Part shown: piece after piece, positions 5,731 through 7,966 of the stretch
How positions within the stretch are numbered: position 1 is the stretch's first letter
Layout: each line of letters opens with the position of its first letter
Source of the DNA: Actinomycetes bacterium
Lineage (GTDB): Bacteria; Actinomycetota; Acidimicrobiia; Acidimicrobiales; RAAP-2
Direction: 5' to 3'
Length of the DNA stretch: 7,966 nt
NCBI GenBank assembly: GCA_021787255.1
Contig: JAJYMD010000355.1
Span: 1-7,966, forward strand
Notes under the pieces: model-generated
What the model saw: only the letters and a program-made list of their open reading frames with translations
Databases searched by the model: none
What the model was told of the DNA's origin: nothing
Made by a program: the position numbers and the translations under genes

Positions 5731-7086
5731 CTACTCCGCGGCCTCGGCGAGCGCCTCCGAGAGGGTCGGGTGCACGAGCATGCTCTCGACGATGTCCTGG
5801 ACCCGCAGTCCGGCCGTGACCGCGAGCGCGACGACCGAGATGAGCTCGGCCGCGTGCCGGCCGACGATCGAGCCGCCCAGCACCACGCCGGTCGCCGGGT
5901 CCGAGATGATCTTCACGAAGCCCCGGGGATCGTCGTCGATGAGCGCCCTCGCCGATGCGGCGAACGGCACCTTCGTCACCCGGATCTTGCGTCCCTCGGC
6001 GAAGGCGTCGGCCTCTGCGAGCCCGACGTCGGCGATCTCCGGCTCGGTGAAGATGGCGGACGCGGCCTTGTCGTAATTCAGGTGCCGATGGGACACCGTG
6101 TGCCCGATCGCCACGTGCTCGGCGATCTTGCGCCCCTGCATCGAAGCCACCGACGAAAGCGGCAGCTTCCCGGACAGGTCCCCCGCCGCGTAGATGTGGG
6201 GGACGTTGGTCTGACAGTGGTGGTTGACCGGCACGTAGCCGTGCTCGTCGACCTCCACCCCTGCGGTGTCCAGCGCGAGGCGCTCGACGTTCGGCAGCGA
6301 CCCGATCGCGAGCAGCGCGTGCGACCCTGACGCGACGCGGCCGTCGTCGCAGCGCACCGAGACGCCGTCGCCCGAGCGTTCGATCCCCACCGCCCGCGCG
6401 CCTTTCATCAGCCTGACACCGCGCCGAAGGAAGTCCTCTTCGAGGACCGCGGCGACCTCGGGGTCCTTGCGCGGCAGCACCTGCTGGCGGCTGACGATGA
6501 GCGTGACCTCGGACCCGAGCGACGAGAACATGTGGACGAGCTCGACGCCGGTCACGCCCGAGCCGATGACCACCAGGTGCCTCGGCAGCACCTTCGGCGG
6601 GTACGCGTCACGGGTCGTGAGCACCCGGTCGCCGTCGATCGGCGCCCAGTCGGGGATCCTCGGCCGGCTGCCCGTCGCGAGCAGGATCGCGTCGCCTTCG
6701 AGCCGGACCGGGCCCTCCGGAGTCTCGGCGAGGACCGAGTGCGGCCCGGACATCCTGCCCTCGCCGCGCAGGAGGCGGATGTCCTGGCTGGCGAGGATGG
6801 CCTCGGTCGTCTGGCCGAGGCGCGTCGTGATCGACGCGATGCGCCGTCGCAGCCGCTCCTGGTCCAAGACGGCCCGCACCGGGCCGAGCCCCATCCCCGC
6901 GCTGCGGTCGAGGAACGCCATGGCGCCACCCGTCGCGATCATCGCCTTCGAGGGGATGCAGTCCCAGAGGTCTGCGGCGCCACCGATCACGTCACGCTCG
7001 ACGAGGGTGACCTCGACGCCGAGACGGGCCGCGTACGTCGCCGCCTCGGTGCCGGCCGGACCCCCGCCGATGACCACGAAGTGCAC
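5731..7086 (-). CDS. lpdA: LpdA-like NAD(P)H-quinone dehydrogenase (flavoprotein disulfide reductase family)
   Basis: A 451-residue FAD enzyme with the dihydrolipoamide dehydrogenase fold. Seen in order: FAD-binding GGGPAG (7-12); the redox-helix region GGAADLWDCIPSK (35-47); NAD(P)-binding GSGVTG (175-180); second FAD motif YAAGD (299-303); and the dimerisation domain from about 340, ending in HPTLSE (439-444). The first redox cysteine of the usual CxxxxC pair is Ala38 and only Cys43 remains, so no active-site disulfide can form and lipoamide reduction is unlikely. The same loss is known in M. tuberculosis LpdA (Rv3303c), which reduces quinones with NAD(P)H, and the overall motif pattern matches that protein best. 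Unlike it, this protein keeps the His439/Glu444 pair. The second strand of the nucleotide fold ends in SRQ rather than an acidic residue, which favours NADPH. The start is GTG 7086, immediately before the FAD fold and 6 bases after the GNAT stop, so the two genes are probably cotranscribed. Confidence 0.88.
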   Translation of the reverse strand: MHFVVIGGGPAGTEAATYAARLGVEVTLVERDVIGGAADLWDCIPSKAMIATGGAMAFLDRSAGMGLGPVRAVLDQERLRRRIASITTRLGQTTEAILASQDIRLLRGEGRMSGPHSVLAETPEGPVRLEGDAILLATGSRPRIPDWAPIDGDRVLTTRDAYPPKVLPRHLVVIGSGVTGVELVHMFSSLGSEVTLIVSRQQVLPRKDPEVAAVLEEDFLRRGVRLMKGARAVGIERSGDGVSVRCDDGRVASGSHALLAIGSLPNVERLALDTAGVEVDEHGYVPVNHHCQTNVPHIYAAGDLSGKLPLSSVASMQGRKIAEHVAIGHTVSHRHLNYDKAASAIFTEPEIADVGLAEADAFAEGRKIRVTKVPFAASARALIDDDPRGFVKIISDPATGVVLGGSIVGRHAAELISVVALAVTAGLRVQDIVESMLVHPTLSEALAEAAE

Positions 7087-7092
7087 GGGCGA

Positions 7093-7551
7093 TCAGTCGC
7101 GCAGGTCGGCGGTGTGGCGGTAGACGTTCGTCGACCGCTTCGTGAAGCCCAGCCGGACGTACAGCCGGTTGGCCGCCTCGCGGTCGGGACGAGAGGTGAG
7201 GTCGACCGTGCGGGCTCCCGCCGCCTCGGCGCGCGCGAGCGCCTCTTTCACGAGCGCGGCGCCGATGCCGCCGCGCCGCGCGGCCTCGTCGACCACGACG
7301 TCCTCGATCCACGCGCGCACGCCGGTCGGGATCCGGAACACGGCGAGCGTGAGCGCGCCCACCACCCGCCCGGTCCCGTCGCGGGCGACGAGCAGGGTCG
7401 TCGCGGGCGACGCCACGATCGCGGCGAGCTCCGCGGCGCCCGGCGCAGGGGCGCTTCGCGAGAGCTGGGGGACGAGGGCGGCCAGCGACTCGACGAGCTC
7501 GTCGTCGACGCGCGTCGCCTCCTCGATCGTCAGGTCGCCGGTTCCCGCCAC
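7093..7551 (-). CDS. GNAT-family N-acetyltransferase
   Basis: Predicted cytoplasmic acyltransferase that moves an acetyl group from acetyl-CoA to an unknown amine; 152 residues, a single GNAT domain. Motif A is clear: WIEDVVVDEAARRGGIGAAL (81-100), with RRGGIG (92-97) as the pyrophosphate-binding loop. Motif B follows as SRPDREAANRLYVRLGF (120-136). The start GTG 7551 overlaps the end of the upstream NUDIX gene by 22 bases. No ribosome binding site is evident, but there is no later start before the fold begins at about residue 6, and coupled translation is plausible. The gene sits between the NUDIX and LpdA-like genes in one tightly packed run. The substrate cannot be told from the sequence. 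Confidence 0.87.
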   Translation of the reverse strand: MAGTGDLTIEEATRVDDELVESLAALVPQLSRSAPAPGAAELAAIVASPATTLLVARDGTGRVVGALTLAVFRIPTGVRAWIEDVVVDEAARRGGIGAALVKEALARAEAAGARTVDLTSRPDREAANRLYVRLGFTKRSTNVYRHTADLRD

Positions 7552-7966
7552 AGCGGCTCGCGCACTCGGTCGTAGAGGACGTCGGGTTGCTCCCCTCGGA
7601 TCGCGGCGAAGACCTGCTCACCCCAGCGCTCGTGCCCGGCGAGCGGCGAGGGCAGGGTGTCCGCAGCGAACCATCCCACGTCCCGGCACTCGAGCGGGTG
7701 CGCCGCGAGGGCCCCGCCGACCGGCTTGCAGTGGAAGACGAGCGAGTAGAGGGGGATCCGCGTGAACCCGAGCCGCAGGCCGTCGAGCACCGCGATGAGG
7801 CGGACGGGCTCGACCTCGATCCCGGTCTCCTCGCGCACCTCTTTGACGGCGACCTCCGCCGCGGAGTAGCCGACGTCGCACCAGCCGGTCGGGTACAGCC
7901 ACGCCCCCGAGTCGGCCCGCTGGATGAGCAGGAGCTCGCCGCGGTCGTTGCCGACGGCGGCGCCCA
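7530..7966 (-). CDS. NUDIX hydrolase, 5' end outside the window
   Basis: Partial protein: 144 C-terminal residues are present, and the frame is open to the window edge, so the start lies beyond 7966. The GTG at 7838 is an internal Val and not the start, because the catalytic motif lies upstream of it. The NUDIX box spans residues 27-49 of the visible part: GWCDVGYSAAEVAVKEVREETG. REUxEE is present as KEVREE, keeping Glu42, Glu45 and Glu46 as likely magnesium ligands. The usual first Glu (as in GE after x5) is Tyr33, and the usual Arg is Lys41. The layout P-T-G-W-x-D-V-G resembles ADP-ribose or nucleotide-sugar pyrophosphatase-like NUDIX proteins, but the substrate is not predictable. It overlaps the GNAT gene by 22 bases and is probably the upstream member of the same transcript. 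Confidence 0.87.
   Translation of the reverse strand, partial: GAAVGNDRGELLLIQRADSGAWLYPTGWCDVGYSAAEVAVKEVREETGIEVEPVRLIAVLDGLRLGFTRIPLYSLVFHCKPVGGALAAHPLECRDVGWFAADTLPSPLAGHERWGEQVFAAIRGEQPDVLYDRVREPLWREPAT

Noticed and set aside
5203..6330. Plus-strand frame running from larC into the flavoprotein region
   Set aside because: It spans two real genes in wrong frames and is Arg-rich with no recognisable domain.

Overview
The window is very GC-rich, densely coding DNA from a bacterium, most likely an actinomycete in the broad sense (Actinomycetota). Reasons: the strong GC bias at third codon positions, frequent GTG starts, weak or missing Shine-Dalgarno sites, a DrrA/DrrB-type ABC exporter pair, and a flavoprotein resembling Mycobacterium tuberculosis LpdA (Rv3303c). 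A deeper actinobacterial lineage such as Acidimicrobiia is possible, but the sequence alone does not settle it. No tRNA, rRNA, insertion sequence, CRISPR array or phage gene is visible.

Layout. (1) 35-514, minus: a small secreted protein with a PKD-like beta-sandwich; its stop codon lies in a 17-bp tandem duplication. (2) 622-2483, plus: a two-gene ABC exporter operon (ATPase, then ABC-2 permease), transcribed divergently from gene 1. (3) 2484-2702: a roughly 220-base convergent gap with a possible hairpin and a 17-18 bp tandem repeat. (4) 2703-3650, minus: prephenate dehydratase (pheA), the phenylalanine-pathway enzyme with its ACT regulatory domain. (5) 3675-5683, plus: larB and larC, two enzymes of the nickel-pincer nucleotide (NPN) cofactor pathway. 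larB starts only 24 bases from the divergent pheA start. (6) 5684-5730: a convergent gap with a 7-bp hairpin. (7) 7966-5731, minus: a tightly packed run of NUDIX hydrolase (5' end outside the window), GNAT acetyltransferase and an LpdA-like NAD(P)H-quinone dehydrogenase.

How the genes work together. The exporter genes form one unit of unknown substrate. LarB makes the dicarboxylated pyridinium intermediate from nicotinic acid adenine dinucleotide, and LarC inserts nickel. The sulfur transferase LarE, needed between them, and any NPN-dependent LarA-type racemase are not in the window. The minus-strand trio is probably one transcript, but the shared role of its products is unclear.

I see no convincing wholly new system. 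The points most worth a second look are the flavoprotein with one missing redox cysteine but an intact His-Glu pair, the NUDIX box with Tyr in place of a metal-binding Glu, the unsplit larC next to larB without larE, the 8-bp repeats at the larB-larC junction, and the very short pheA/larB divergent promoter region.
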